Of a stretch of 64,000 nt of DNA, positions 53,397 through 62,288 are shown one piece after another. Every line of letters begins with the position of its first letter. The first letter of the stretch is position 1. A program made the position numbers and the translations under genes. This DNA comes from Bog-473 sp963730785 (GTDB lineage Bacteria > Actinomycetota > Acidimicrobiia > Acidimicrobiales > RAAP-2). Under the pieces are notes generated by a model that was given only the letters and a program-made list of their open reading frames with translations, was not told where the DNA came from and did not search any database. The stretch is taken from positions 230,345-294,344 of the forward strand of contig CAVSTF010000016.1 in NCBI GenBank assembly GCA_963730785.1, in the 5' to 3' direction.

Positions 53397-54320
53397 TCAG
53401 GCAATCGGCGGTGGAACCGCGTCAGCCGAAGCCGCAAGCGCTTGATCCCATTCGCAGACGGCGCAGGCGTGGCGAAAGACCGAGCGGGCGAAATCAAGCG
53501 CCAACCCGTGAGGATCTGAGTTGGCGCGAACGTCATCCCAGTCGAGGATGTATTCACCCAGGCTGCCATCCCATCGTGCGTGAGGTACCGAAATGGCATG
53601 GCCCCCGAATCCGTCTGGCGCCGGATGTGCATAGGCATAGAAGGCAGCTTTCCCGTATCGGGCGTCGCCAGGCCACCAGCCCACCGCCACTTCTTGCACG
53701 TTCATCGCATTGCGCATGATGAAGTCATCCGATGGTGGTGCGGCGGAATGACCGGAGAACAGATTCACCGCCAGGTCGAAGGAACCCCACCACGCGTTGA
53801 CTGGCGTTGATCGCCCACGGTAGGGCGCTCGAAACTCGCTGAGGACGAGTGCGGCCTGGGTCGCGGCAGCAAAGTAGTCAGCCACCTGATTCTTGTCGTA
53901 TTTCGAGTGCTCGCTGTCTTCATCTAGCGGAACGCTCCAGGAAACCTCCTGGGGGGTCGGATCAATCTCCACTTGACCGCCCAGACGTCGAACTGCCGCT
54001 AATACATCTCGCGTGACCGCACCAACTTCGCGGTTGGGAGCGAGGGCAACGCGCTCAGACTGCCCGCTGCTGTGCTCAATGACCGTCTCGTGGCTGTGTA
54101 GATCAAGAGCCACGACGAGCGAGCCGGAACCGTCGGGCGCAGGCAGCGGGGCGGTTTCCCAGCCTCGAGCGCTCAGGCGCAGCGCTGCGTGCTGGAGCTG
54201 TGGTTCAGCGGGTGCGAGTTTCACCGCCAATTTTCCAAGTAACTGACTGTGCGCATGCAGCGTGTCGCAGGTCTCGTTCCACTGGTCGTAAGAAGCGGGG
54301 GGCCAACCGGGCATCCTCAT
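53397..54320 (-). CDS. DUF5996-family protein, 307 aa
   Basis: Typical for the family are YDQWNETCDTLHAHSQLLGK, APYRGRSTPVNAWWGSFDLA, VNLFSGHSAAPPSDDFIMRN, VAVGWWPGDARYGKAAFYAY and AHPAPDGF, then a C-terminal region with GEYILDWDDVRANSDPHGLA. The domain is widespread in bacteria, often linked to stress or restriction loci, and its activity is unknown. It has no signal or membrane segment. The last codons face the TfoX gene stop 30 bases away. Confidence 0.8.
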   Translation of the reverse strand: MRMPGWPPASYDQWNETCDTLHAHSQLLGKLAVKLAPAEPQLQHAALRLSARGWETAPLPAPDGSGSLVVALDLHSHETVIEHSSGQSERVALAPNREVGAVTRDVLAAVRRLGGQVEIDPTPQEVSWSVPLDEDSEHSKYDKNQVADYFAAATQAALVLSEFRAPYRGRSTPVNAWWGSFDLAVNLFSGHSAAPPSDDFIMRNAMNVQEVAVGWWPGDARYGKAAFYAYAHPAPDGFGGHAISVPHARWDGSLGEYILDWDDVRANSDPHGLALDFARSVFRHACAVCEWDQALAASADAVPPPIA

Positions 54321-54370
54321 ACGGTAGCGAGGAAGTCCACTGGGATCTTGCGCGGATTGGCCAAGGTGGA

Positions 54371-54823
54371 CTACTCAACTCGGAAGTAAGTGAGTTCAAA
54401 GTCCTTCGTCCAGGTGGATCCGTCATTCGAAATGTCCCAGGTTCCGGCGATGACGTTTCCATCCTCGCTGAATCGCCCAGTGAAACGCTGAGAGAAATCG
54501 GGTTCCAAGGCAATCCGCTCGAGAACCCAGACACCACTCGAATACTCCATGTAATACGTTCGTGCGATTCCCCGGGAGTCGAAGTAGTGCTGAAGGTAGG
54601 TGTCTTCGGGGGCGTCGAAGGCAATGATGGCCATTCCATCGGGTGCCTCTGGGTGTTCAATCTCCCATCGCTGAACGAGAAAATGCTCGCCGACTAGCCA
54701 CTCGAATGAGGTCAACCCAAGCGGAGGTGCGTCTGGGTTCTTTTCGAAATCTGCAGCCATCCGCCATTGTCCAATGAAAGGCTCCAGGGCTCTCATTTCC
54801 GCTGAAGCAGAACTGCTCGACAT
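54371..54823 (-). CDS. DUF1579-like protein, 150 aa
   Basis: MRALEPFIGQWRMAADFEKN begins a small beta-barrel-like domain with the repeated feature FLVQRWEIEHPEAPDGMAII, DTYLQHYFDSRGIARTYYME and FTGRFSEDGNVIAGTWDISN. These blocks are typical of proteins annotated DUF1579 or as lipocalin-like. No signal or catalytic motif is present. Function unknown. Confidence 0.65.
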   Translation of the reverse strand: MSSSSASAEMRALEPFIGQWRMAADFEKNPDAPPLGLTSFEWLVGEHFLVQRWEIEHPEAPDGMAIIAFDAPEDTYLQHYFDSRGIARTYYMEYSSGVWVLERIALEPDFSQRFTGRFSEDGNVIAGTWDISNDGSTWTKDFELTYFRVE

Positions 54824-54944
54824 TGTTCTCTCTTTCCACCAAACCTGGACAGGATGGTAACGATGACACAGTGTCTCCGATGTCTTGCCACATCACAATG
54901 GCGCCCCTTGCAGAAGTATGGGCTGGCTAATTTCGGACGCTAAA

Positions 54945-55580
54945 TCATTCGCGCTTGGCTCGTCCTAGGACAAAGGATGAAATGGGCAGACATAAGGGGG
55001 AGGGCCTAAAGCTGATCTTTCGACAAACTCCAACTTCAAAACCCTCGTCACTCATGAAGTCGAGCGTTCGTCGATTGGCTTGGCACCCTCCCGCAATAAG
55101 GGACCATGGTCGGTTTACCCGATCCTGCCATCGTGCAAGCTTGGGGTCGTCGGATCGGACGTGCTCGTAGAACCGCAACTCCCCTCCCGACCGAAGCACT
55201 CGGTGCAGTTCCCTCAGAGCTAGATGAGGATCCGTTACTGAACAGAGGACGAGAGACGCAACGGCAACGTCGAACTCCCCGTCTTCAAACGGAAGATGCT
55301 CAGCGACGCCATCGATGACCTGCACCGGCACACTGGCCGACAAGGCGGCCCGTTTAGCCTGGTCTCGGAGACGGCTTTCTGGTTCCAAGGCGATGACCTG
55401 TGTCACCGAAGCTGAGTAGCGAGCAAAGTTCAGCCCAGTTCCCGCACCAATTTCGATGACCCGCCCGCTCGATCCATCCAGGAGTTCCTCGCGATGAGAA
55501 CTCCCTCCCCTAGCCTCCATGGCCGTCGCCACACGGCCCCAATAGCGGGCAAATATCGGGTGCTTGACCAACTCAACCAT
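54945..55580 (-). CDS. Class I SAM-dependent methyltransferase, 211 aa
   Basis: ATG 55580 starts MVELVKHPIFARYWGRVATA. Motif I is GRVIEIGAGTGLNFARYSAS, then VTQVIALEPESRLRDQAK, GVAEHLPFEDGEFDVAVASL and LHRVLRSGGELRFYEHVRSD. This matches the small bacterial methyltransferase family with YEHVRS; the acceptor is unknown. The long upstream open frame (to 56027) overlaps the surface-protein gene and is rejected. Confidence 0.8.
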   Translation of the reverse strand: MVELVKHPIFARYWGRVATAMEARGGSSHREELLDGSSGRVIEIGAGTGLNFARYSASVTQVIALEPESRLRDQAKRAALSASVPVQVIDGVAEHLPFEDGEFDVAVASLVLCSVTDPHLALRELHRVLRSGGELRFYEHVRSDDPKLARWQDRVNRPWSLIAGGCQANRRTLDFMSDEGFEVGVCRKISFRPSPLCLPISSFVLGRAKRE

Positions 55581-55627
55581 TTGGCACACTTTCCATGTGC
55601 TGTCGGTTGCGACGTCCCATTCGACAT

Positions 55628-57877
55628 TTACCCATGATTGATTTCGACCCCAAGTGTCCCCCAGTGCCCTGAGGTCAATGTGATGCTCTGAGTCTGCGTT
55701 GCCGGGTCGAAGAGATAGAGACCAAATAGGCCGGTCGTGCCGGGAACATCGATCGGCGTGGCACCCGTGGGGGTGGTGAAGGTCGAAGCCCCTAAGGCGC
55801 CAACCAAGATGATCGACCCATCGCCTTGGGCGGGCGCCGACCCAAACGCAGTTGTCGCGAGACCGGAGTTCCCAATACCAGTGCTCACCGATTGGGCGAC
55901 GGGTGTCGTGGTGCTGTTGCCAGCGAGCTGGACGACATCCAACGCCGCCGTGGATGACAGCGCGACGCCAAGTCCCGAGAACGTCACCGACGCACTGCTC
56001 GTCGTGCCATTGCCCTTGGCAATCCATTCGAAGAGCTCACTGGTGCCCAGGGCGCTGGAGGTAAAGGCATTCGAACCAACAGCGGTGACGTTCGTGAAAG
56101 GTCCCGAAATAGTGGCGCTCACGCTCGATAGGAGTGCCGATGATGTGAAGTAGGCCACGACCAGTTCAGTGGTAGGGGCGGCAGCAGTTGTCACACTCGC
56201 CGTCGTCGAGACCGAACATGCTCCCAGACTGATGCCACAGGAAACGGTTCCACTGTGACCAATACGAGACGCCGAGAGAAGAGGAACGATGGTCAACGAG
56301 TAGCTCGTCGATCCAGCGAAAGCATGGGCATCCGTACTAGTCACGGTAAAGGAAGCGGTACCAGTGGTGGAGGCCGACCCCGAAAGGGCACCAGCTGAGG
56401 ACAGTGACATTCCCGATGGCAAGCTGCCAGCAGTTACGGCGTAGCCGTACGGCCCGACGCCATTGGCGCTCGTGAATGTGCCCGAGTAACCGAGACTTTG
56501 AATCCCGACCGGCAGCGGGGAGACCGGAGACACGGTGATAAGCGGGTTTATGACGGTGACGGTGTATGACTGCTGTGACGCATAGCCGTGAACGTCGGTG
56601 GCCGTGATCACGAACGTGAAGGTACCGGGTCCGGATTCGGTGCCTGAAAATCCTCCAGTCGACGTATTGAGGGTGAGACCAGAAGGGAGCCCTCCCGATG
56701 TCAGGGCATACGAATACGGACCCACACCCCCTGAAGCAGCAGCTACCGCAGCCCACGTCGCATCCCCGGTCGGGTTTGTCGGTGTCAGTGCCGCCAGGGT
56801 GATCACCGGTGGATTCACGACCAGCGAGTCAGTAACGACTCCGGTCAGCCCAGCATGATCGGTGGCGGTGAACGTCAGGCTGTAGGTGCCGTTCTGCCCG
56901 GCTGCCGTGACCGTTCCGGAGATGGTGCCGACAGAACTGATTGACAGCCCGGCGGGAAATGCGCCTGATGTAAGGGCGTAGGTGTAGGGGCTCGTCCCGC
57001 CAGTCGCCACCACACTTTGGGAATAGCCCGTCTGATAGACGGTGATTGACGGCAGGGTCGCTGGCCCCACCCCAAGATGCACAACCGTCGAGGTAGTGGT
57101 GCATCCCGAATTCGATGCTGTGTTGTAGATGTTCCCGCCATAGGAGGCCAGCCACCAGTAGGAGCCGGCAGCTGTGGGCGTGAATGCAGCGCTTGAGGTG
57201 ACGGTGCCGTTCGATGAGACCGAGGCCGTACCGACAGCCACTCCGCCCGCGCACGATGTCGGAGCTACCGCTTGGGGGCCGATGACGGAGAAAGTGATCG
57301 TCCCACCAAACGTGGGGGCTCCGTTCGAAAGGGTGGCGCTTGCCGGGGCCAGTGCCACGCCGGCGATACCGCTGGCCGGAGCCGAGACTGAGATCGACGT
57401 CTGCGCCTCGACCACGACCGACGTCGACTTCAGGCTTTCGAGGCCGACCCAGTTCGTCCCGATCGCTGAAGTGTCGGTATAAACCCACGTGCCCGGACCG
57501 GGAGTGTCCGTGCAGCTAACCGTGACGCCAGGTACGCAGCTGCCGCTGATGGATGTCCCTGATGTCGAACCCAGCGGATAGCGAGTGACGTTGTAGGCAG
57601 AGAGTGCAGTCCCGCCGCTCGAGACGGATTGAGCGAAGCTGATGGCGACGCTGGGATTCGACGCGGGACTCACGCTGGCGGTAGGCGTTGCGCCCGTGGG
57701 CAGAATTTGGGCCACGGCCTCGGCGCCGTTGGCACCGCTGATTGTTGAGACGATCCAATAGGCGCCCGCGACAGCACCCACGGCCAAGGTCAAGCCCGCC
57801 CCTAGACCAATCGCCCAAAGGACCGCACTGCCGATGCGATGGTTAGGTTTTGTCGAGTTCGCGGATTTTGATCTCAT
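55628..57877 (-). CDS. Large surface protein with repeated Ig/cadherin-like domains
   Basis: From ATG 57877 (749 aa). An N-terminal membrane segment (IGSAVLWAIGLGAGLTLAVG) ends with the YWIVSTISG motif similar to the AFAYWT motif of the two preceding genes. At least three He_PIG-like domains follow, each with YTYALTSGAFPAGLSISSVG, SYALTSGGLPSGLTLNTSTG or GYAVTAGSLPSGMSLSSAGA. A C-terminal domain ends with ATQTQSITLTSGHWGTLGVE. Almost no charged residues. No wall anchor at the C-terminus. It begins 2 bases after the preceding gene, so the three genes are one operon. Role: structural or adhesive surface component, inferred. Confidence 0.65.
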   Translation of the reverse strand: MRSKSANSTKPNHRIGSAVLWAIGLGAGLTLAVGAVAGAYWIVSTISGANGAEAVAQILPTGATPTASVSPASNPSVAISFAQSVSSGGTALSAYNVTRYPLGSTSGTSISGSCVPGVTVSCTDTPGPGTWVYTDTSAIGTNWVGLESLKSTSVVVEAQTSISVSAPASGIAGVALAPASATLSNGAPTFGGTITFSVIGPQAVAPTSCAGGVAVGTASVSSNGTVTSSAAFTPTAAGSYWWLASYGGNIYNTASNSGCTTTSTVVHLGVGPATLPSITVYQTGYSQSVVATGGTSPYTYALTSGAFPAGLSISSVGTISGTVTAAGQNGTYSLTFTATDHAGLTGVVTDSLVVNPPVITLAALTPTNPTGDATWAAVAAASGGVGPYSYALTSGGLPSGLTLNTSTGGFSGTESGPGTFTFVITATDVHGYASQQSYTVTVINPLITVSPVSPLPVGIQSLGYSGTFTSANGVGPYGYAVTAGSLPSGMSLSSAGALSGSASTTGTASFTVTSTDAHAFAGSTSYSLTIVPLLSASRIGHSGTVSCGISLGACSVSTTASVTTAAAPTTELVVAYFTSSALLSSVSATISGPFTNVTAVGSNAFTSSALGTSELFEWIAKGNGTTSSASVTFSGLGVALSSTAALDVVQLAGNSTTTPVAQSVSTGIGNSGLATTAFGSAPAQGDGSIILVGALGASTFTTPTGATPIDVPGTTGLFGLYLFDPATQTQSITLTSGHWGTLGVEINHG

Positions 57878-57879
57878 GA

Positions 57880-58377
57880 CTACTTCTGAAATGAGACGCT
57901 TACCGGGATGGTGAAACTGGCACCCTGACATCCACTCTGCGATCCGATGCTCATGAGCGCGACCCCAGGCAAGTGAATCAAGGATGACCCAGCCGGTACA
58001 CCGATCGTGGGACTCGAAGGAAAGTTGGCGGTGATACCGGGAGCCGTGCAAGTCCCGATCGAACCCGAGACCACAATCGAACCGTTTACTGAGATGGACG
58101 TAAGCGTCAAGGCATAAGGATTGGGGTTGATGATCCGCAGAATCACGTCGCCGCTACCGCCCGGCAAGAGCGCGCTGCTGGGCGTATCCCCGCCGGCAAA
58201 CGCCGCGACGCTCGGAGTGGCGATGCCCCCTGAAGCGGCCGACGCCGACCCGGTCCCGGTCGCTGTCCAGTAGGCGAACGCAGCACCCGAAGGAACGAGC
58301 ACGAGCATGGTCAATCCGAGCCATTTCCAAAACCGTCTCGATATCAGCCCCCAACGCGTGCAGAGAGGCTCAGGCAT
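57880..58377 (-). CDS. Small AFAYWT-signal surface protein, 165 aa
   Basis: ATG 58377 gives MPEPLCTRWGLISRRFWKWL, membrane segment GLTMLVLVPSGAAFAYWT, then a Ser/Gly/Ala-rich beta sandwich with NPNPYALTLTSISVNGSIVV and the Cys pairs SIGTCTAPGI and QSGCQGASF, ending IPVSVSFQK. The motif AFAYWT after the hydrophobic core resembles TasA/camelysin-type proteins, whose signals are cut by SipW in Bacilli. The paralogue at 58457 has the same motif. Secreted or membrane-held; family name not certain. Confidence 0.65.
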   Translation of the reverse strand: MPEPLCTRWGLISRRFWKWLGLTMLVLVPSGAAFAYWTATGTGSASAASGGIATPSVAAFAGGDTPSSALLPGGSGDVILRIINPNPYALTLTSISVNGSIVVSGSIGTCTAPGITANFPSSPTIGVPAGSSLIHLPGVALMSIGSQSGCQGASFTIPVSVSFQK

Positions 58378-58456
58378 TTGCCCGGCCCCTCTGCACACAT
58401 TGATGGCCACGATGGAGACACTCCTCCTATGTCGTGGTGACACTTCTGCTCGTCTA

Positions 58457-58957
58457 CTAGTTCGAGCTGTAGACGATGGGGATGGTGGTCAAGCTCTCGC
58501 AGTTGTCCTGATTGGTCGCTGAGTCCGTCAGGGTCAACGTCAATCCAGACCAGGCACCAACTCCGTTGCCGGTAGGGATGTCTCCTGGTGTGTTCGACGT
58601 ACCCGTGATGGTGAAGTCAGCGGCGGTGCAGGCCGGATCACCCGGGTACTTGGCCGTGCTGCTGAACACGCCCACCGTGGCAGTTACACCCGTGACGTAG
58701 GTGTTGCCCGAGTTCGGGTTGTTGAAGTTACCCGAAAGGGCAATCGATCCACCGGCCGCAGTAATGGTGTTGGTTGACGTTTGCACTACCGTCACCGTTG
58801 CTGGAGCCGAGGTGTTGCCCGTGCCACTACCAGAGCCACTCATGGTCCAGTAAGCGAAGGCTGCTCCCCCGCCGGCAAATATCAGACCGATAGCGATGAA
58901 CAATGCGACAAACTTACGATTTCGGTAGGTCCCGTCTGCTTTCTTGAAGACATGCAT
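58457..58957 (-). CDS. Small AFAYWT-signal surface protein, paralogue, 166 aa
   Basis: From ATG 58957: lead with KKADGTYRNRK, segment FVALFIAIGLIFAGGGAAFA followed by YWTMSGSGSG. The mature part is a predicted all-beta, uncharged domain: ITAAGGSIALSGNFNNPNSG, VTGVTATVGVFSSTAKYPGD, CTAADFTI and TLTLTDSATNQDNCESLT, ending PIVYSSN. The two Cys could form a disulfide. It has the same layout as the 57880 protein. First of the three-gene operon. Confidence 0.65.
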   Translation of the reverse strand: MHVFKKADGTYRNRKFVALFIAIGLIFAGGGAAFAYWTMSGSGSGTGNTSAPATVTVVQTSTNTITAAGGSIALSGNFNNPNSGNTYVTGVTATVGVFSSTAKYPGDPACTAADFTITGTSNTPGDIPTGNGVGAWSGLTLTLTDSATNQDNCESLTTIPIVYSSN

Positions 58958-59037
58958 GATGTAACTCCTCTACTTATCGATGTTGCGCTGCTCGTTCGAA
59001 TTGAACGAGAACTGCTTGCAGTTACTGATGTGGTTTC

Positions 59038-60377
59038 TCAGGTTCCTCCCTCCGTTCCCGGATTCGAATTCGTCACGTAGCGACGTGACCTTCGTGACGC
59101 TGTGACTAGTGCTGCCCCAAGGGCGATGGCGACTAGCGAAAGGAGGACCTCGGCACCGGTGTCTGCACCCGTGAAGGCGAGACTCCCTGCCGGGGTGAGG
59201 GTTGAAACACTGGGCACGGGTGCCCCTGTGTAGACCTTCTTGGTCGGAGAGATCGTGCTCGCGATGGCGGACGTGGGAGATGCTGACGGACTCTTTGAAA
59301 CCGGCACGGCTGATTGGCTAGGGATAGCTGGGGTGCCAGTGCCAGTGCCAGTGCCAGTGCCGGTGGCGGTGCCAGTTCCCGTCGTGCCACCAGTGGTTCC
59401 GGTGCCGGTGCCCGTCGTACCTCCGCCAGTCGTTCCACCGGTGGTTCCTGTGCCGGTACCCGTCGTACCGCTGCCAGTTCCCGTCGTGCCACCGGTGGTG
59501 CCGGTGCCCGTCGTGCCGCCGCCAGTTCCCGTCGTTCCACCGGTGGTTCCTGTGCCGGTGACCCGTCGTACCGCTGCCAGTTCCCGTCGTGCCACCGGTG
59601 GTGCCGGTGCCGGTGCCCGTCGTACCGCCACCAGCAAGAATGTGGTTCGTCATCGACACCGTGCAGGTGACGGTGCTGCCGCCGCCATTGCCCGATCCCA
59701 CGCACTGGTTGACGGTGACCGGAATGGCCGGAGTCTGAGTGGACGTCGTCACCTCACACCGCACACGCATGGTGCCGCCCCCACCGTTCCCAGATTGGTT
59801 GCACTGGGTGATCGATGCGTTGGTGGTGTCCCCAATCGGGCTGCACATCAAAGTTGGCTGCGTGCCGCCACCCTCAGCAGATTGGTTGCACTGATTGACG
59901 GTCGCAGGCGTCGTTGTCGACGCACCGGTGATGTTGTTGACAATGTCAACCGTGCAATTCACGGTTCCACCGCCGCCACTCCCCGATCCATTGCATTGGG
60001 TAACCGAAGATCGTCAGTTGGTTAGAAGGCGCCGTCCATGGAATACAGGTCAGGGCAGCATTGGCTGCACCCGTACACGAAGTTCCACTGACCGATGAGC
60101 TCACCACGCCGGTGGCAAGATTCAGGTTGTTCGTGACATCCACCGTGCACGAAATCGCCTGACCGCCAACGTTTTCGAGACCATTGCATTGGTTAATAGC
60201 GGGCGCGCTTACTGCAAACGCCTCACTCCGCAATGGTCCGAGGGTCATCACGGCGAATACCATGAAGACAACGAGAAAGACCAGGCTCACAACCTTCGAA
60301 TGATGGAAGATCGTTTCGGACTTCGCCCTGGCTGTACGACTGAATCCTCCCGTTGCCGGATCTGACTGGTCTCGCAT
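59038..60377 (-). CDS. Wall-anchored Cys-repeat/Gly-Thr-repeat protein with LAFTG sorting signal (frameshifted)
   Basis: ATG 60377 has AGGGAG upstream. A basic lead and a hydrophobic segment (VVSLVFLVVFMVFAVMTLG) act as signal. Five repeats follow with the pattern QCN-S/G-x-GGGG-x-x-C-x-V (for example VNQCNQSAEGGGTQPTLMC and ITQCNQSGNGGGGTMRVRC). Then come about 110 residues of Gly-Thr repeats (GTTGGTTGTG), a Ser/Pro-rich spacer, and the sorting signal SLAFTGADTG, a hydrophobic segment (VLLSLVAIALGAALVTA) and SRRSRR. LAxTG is the class E sortase type. Shifts near 59985 and 59570 join three frames; about 445 aa. No sortase gene is in the window. Confidence 0.75.
59316..59640. repeat. Short tandem Gly-Thr coding repeats
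   Basis: Tandem hexamers (CCAGTG/CCGGTG) and longer units of about 27-36 bases encode Gly-Thr blocks of the wall protein on the reverse strand. One of its frameshifts (near 59570) lies inside the array. Repeats of this kind change length easily, both in nature and in assembly, so the true number is uncertain. Confidence 0.7.
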
Positions 60378-60938
60378 GACATATCTCCCTTGTTGAGGAC
60401 ATCATGAGAGGAGGTCGTTATTCAGGCGTCATGGGTTCGTGACCGAAGTTCCCATTGCCGTCTGGCACCGCCCACGAGAGATCGGTTCTTGCACCACAGG
60501 GCAGTTTTTGTGGGGATCCTTTGATTGTTCAAGAAAACGTTCGTTTCGTTGAGTGACGAACCACGAACATCGATCCTTCACATTTTCGTGACGAGTCCGT
60601 GACGGTCGACCGACCAAAGTGGTGGCGAAGGAACAAAGCGACCAACTCGCACCCCAGGCTGGCGAATGATGAGGTCCAGGCAGGCCGACCACCTGGACTT
60701 GGACGTCTTGGCTCATTCCGAATAGAGGTCAAAGCCACGGTCAGCTACGGGTCACGAATCTCCGCCCCTCGGTCGAGACGGCTGGCCTGAACTCAGAAAA
60801 TTAAACTGGTAATATCCTGAGCGCCATCAGCTATTCCTGAGTGTCTGCTCCAGGCCAGTTTCGGCGACCGGGGGGGGCATCAATGGGCATTTACCTCGAC
60901 GCTGGGAGCGCCGTTAGCCGAGACAGCAAGCTGGCAGC
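60378..60938. promoter_or_regulatory. 560-base divergent control region, surface operon and HxlR/BTAD gene
   Basis: No convincing gene. It holds an imperfect inverted repeat (GTTCGTTTCG and CGAACCACGAAC, 60539-60568), a direct repeat CGTGAC-N5-CGTGAC with an 11-bp period (60587-60603), and a possible -10 box TAATAT at 60810. SARP-type regulators bind direct repeats spaced by about 11 bp, so these sites could be targets of the neighbouring regulator. A run of eight G at 60871 is prone to sequencing error. Confidence 0.4.
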
Positions 60939-62168
60939 GTGGTTTGCACGAGCTACAGGGACAAGCATTGCGCTGCTGCCCGAGCCTTAAATGCCATAAG
61001 TGAACAGTGGAGTCCACAAATCCTTCAGGACGCAATGTTCAATGGCACCACAGAATTTGCCACTTTCGCGGCAAATCTTGAAATAGCCCCCGACATCCTC
61101 TTTCCCCGCCTGAGCGAGTTTGTCGCCTCGGGTCTCATGGAGTTACAGCTAAACGCCGAGCACCCCAATCGGCAGGAGTACGTCCTCACGGAAAAGGGCC
61201 GCGAACTCGCACCGATGATGATCGCACTCGCCCACTGGGGAGACCGATGGAGCGAAGGAGACGACGTGCCGGTCGTTCTCGAGCACGACGAGTGTGGCGG
61301 CATCATCGAACAGCTCATCCGATGTGATGGCTGTGGCGAAGAATCACTACTTGGACAATTGCATCCTCAGCTTCGTGAGGACAGTGACGCCGAAATACTC
61401 GTCGCGGCGCTTGATACCGACCATCTCGAGCTCGAGACCGAACCAATCGCGACTGCAGTTTCCATCGAGATCTTTCTATTGGATGCCTTCTCGGTGTACA
61501 TCGACGGGGAACTCAGTCGACCGCTGGCCGCTGGCACTCAGAGGATTCTTGCCTTCTTGGCCATCCGGGACCGGGCGGTTACCCGTGTGGCCATGGCAGG
61601 GACTATGTGGCCCGATGTCTCCGAACAACACGCCGGTGGAAGCCTGCGTTCCGCTCTTTCGAGGCTCGACCAACCGACGCGTGAAGCAATTCTGTTGGCC
61701 TCGGCCGGTCTTCGTCTCGATGACCACGTTCTTGTCGATTTCCGAGATGCCAAGGCGTTGGCGCAACGTCTCGTTCGAGCCGATGGATCTCATACTGAGG
61801 AAGATCTGAACTCCGTCGCCGTTGATGCCCTATCTAAAGAGCTGTTGCCCGACTGGTACGACGACTGGGTCGTCTCCGAAGCTGAGGATTGGAAGCACCT
61901 GCGCCGCAATGCTCTGGAAGCCCAAACGGAATACCTCTCGGCACAGGGTCGATGGGCTGAAGCTTCCGGTGCTGTGCGCTCCGCGATCAAAATAGACCCA
62001 TTGCGAGAATCAGCACAGGCATGTCTGATAGGCGTGCACCTGGCACGGGGGAACCAGTCCGAGGCGCTCAATGCTTACGACGAATACTCCAAGCGACTGA
62101 TGGAAGAACTTGGCCTCGCGCCGACCTCGCACCTTTCAGACTTGGTGGCGCACATTCAACGTTCGTGA
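60939..62168 (+). CDS. Hybrid regulator: HxlR-type HTH fused to a SARP-like HTH/BTAD domain
   Basis: A protein of 409 aa from GTG 60939. Residues 8-110 read SYRDKHCAAARALNAISEQW, SPQILQDAMFNGTTEFATFA, LFPRLSEFVASGLMELQLNA and YVLTEKGRELAPMMIALAHW, the HxlR winged-helix pattern. A CDGCG knuckle (RCDGCGEESL) lies near residue 130. Residues 175-260 hold a second HTH like the OmpR/SARP type (LLDAFSVYIDGELSRPLAAG; AHAGGSLRSALSRLDQPTRE). Residues 280-405 form a BTAD helical domain with ELLPDWYDDWVVSEAEDWKH, SAQGRWAEASGAVRSAIKID and YDEYSKRLMEELGLAPTSHL. The domain union is unusual. Confidence 0.7.
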   Translation: MVCTSYRDKHCAAARALNAISEQWSPQILQDAMFNGTTEFATFAANLEIAPDILFPRLSEFVASGLMELQLNAEHPNRQEYVLTEKGRELAPMMIALAHWGDRWSEGDDVPVVLEHDECGGIIEQLIRCDGCGEESLLGQLHPQLREDSDAEILVAALDTDHLELETEPIATAVSIEIFLLDAFSVYIDGELSRPLAAGTQRILAFLAIRDRAVTRVAMAGTMWPDVSEQHAGGSLRSALSRLDQPTREAILLASAGLRLDDHVLVDFRDAKALAQRLVRADGSHTEEDLNSVAVDALSKELLPDWYDDWVVSEAEDWKHLRRNALEAQTEYLSAQGRWAEASGAVRSAIKIDPLRESAQACLIGVHLARGNQSEALNAYDEYSKRLMEELGLAPTSHLSDLVAHIQRS

Positions 62169-62214
62169 GGAGTGTGCGAGCGCACCAGCTCCCGTCATAG
62201 GCACCGGTGGCCAG

Positions 62215-62235
62215 TGTCGCCTATCTACCGAGACC
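62215..62235 (+). repeat. IS-end-type 21-bp unit left of the IS481 element
   Basis: TGTCGCCTATCTACCGAGAC(C), the same unit as on the right side, but in direct orientation, 54 bases outside the left inverted repeat. CCCACCTGGACTTT (62244-62257) is also repeated beyond the right end (63952-63965). These suggest an older or nested copy. Confidence 0.5.
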
Positions 62236-62288
62236 ACACATTGGCCCACCTGGACTTTTGTGAAGTTCCGGTACCCCCAGTACAGATT

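Noticed and set aside
54945..56027. Long methyltransferase frame extending upstream to 56027
   Set aside because: Only residues from ATG 55580 show methyltransferase motifs; the rest is a shadow of the Ig-repeat gene.
59316..59640. CRISPR array
   Set aside because: The repeats are coding, short, without unique spacers of constant size, and no cas gene is present.
59240..60025. Forward-strand frame with long Val-Pro repeats
   Set aside because: It is the complement of the Gly-Thr repeat of the wall protein. The reverse strand carries signal, Cys repeats and sorting signal, so the forward frame is a shadow.
60939..62168. SARP-like regulator as marker of an antibiotic cluster
   Set aside because: No polyketide synthase, peptide synthetase or other biosynthetic core gene occurs in the window; the neighbours are surface proteins and an IS.
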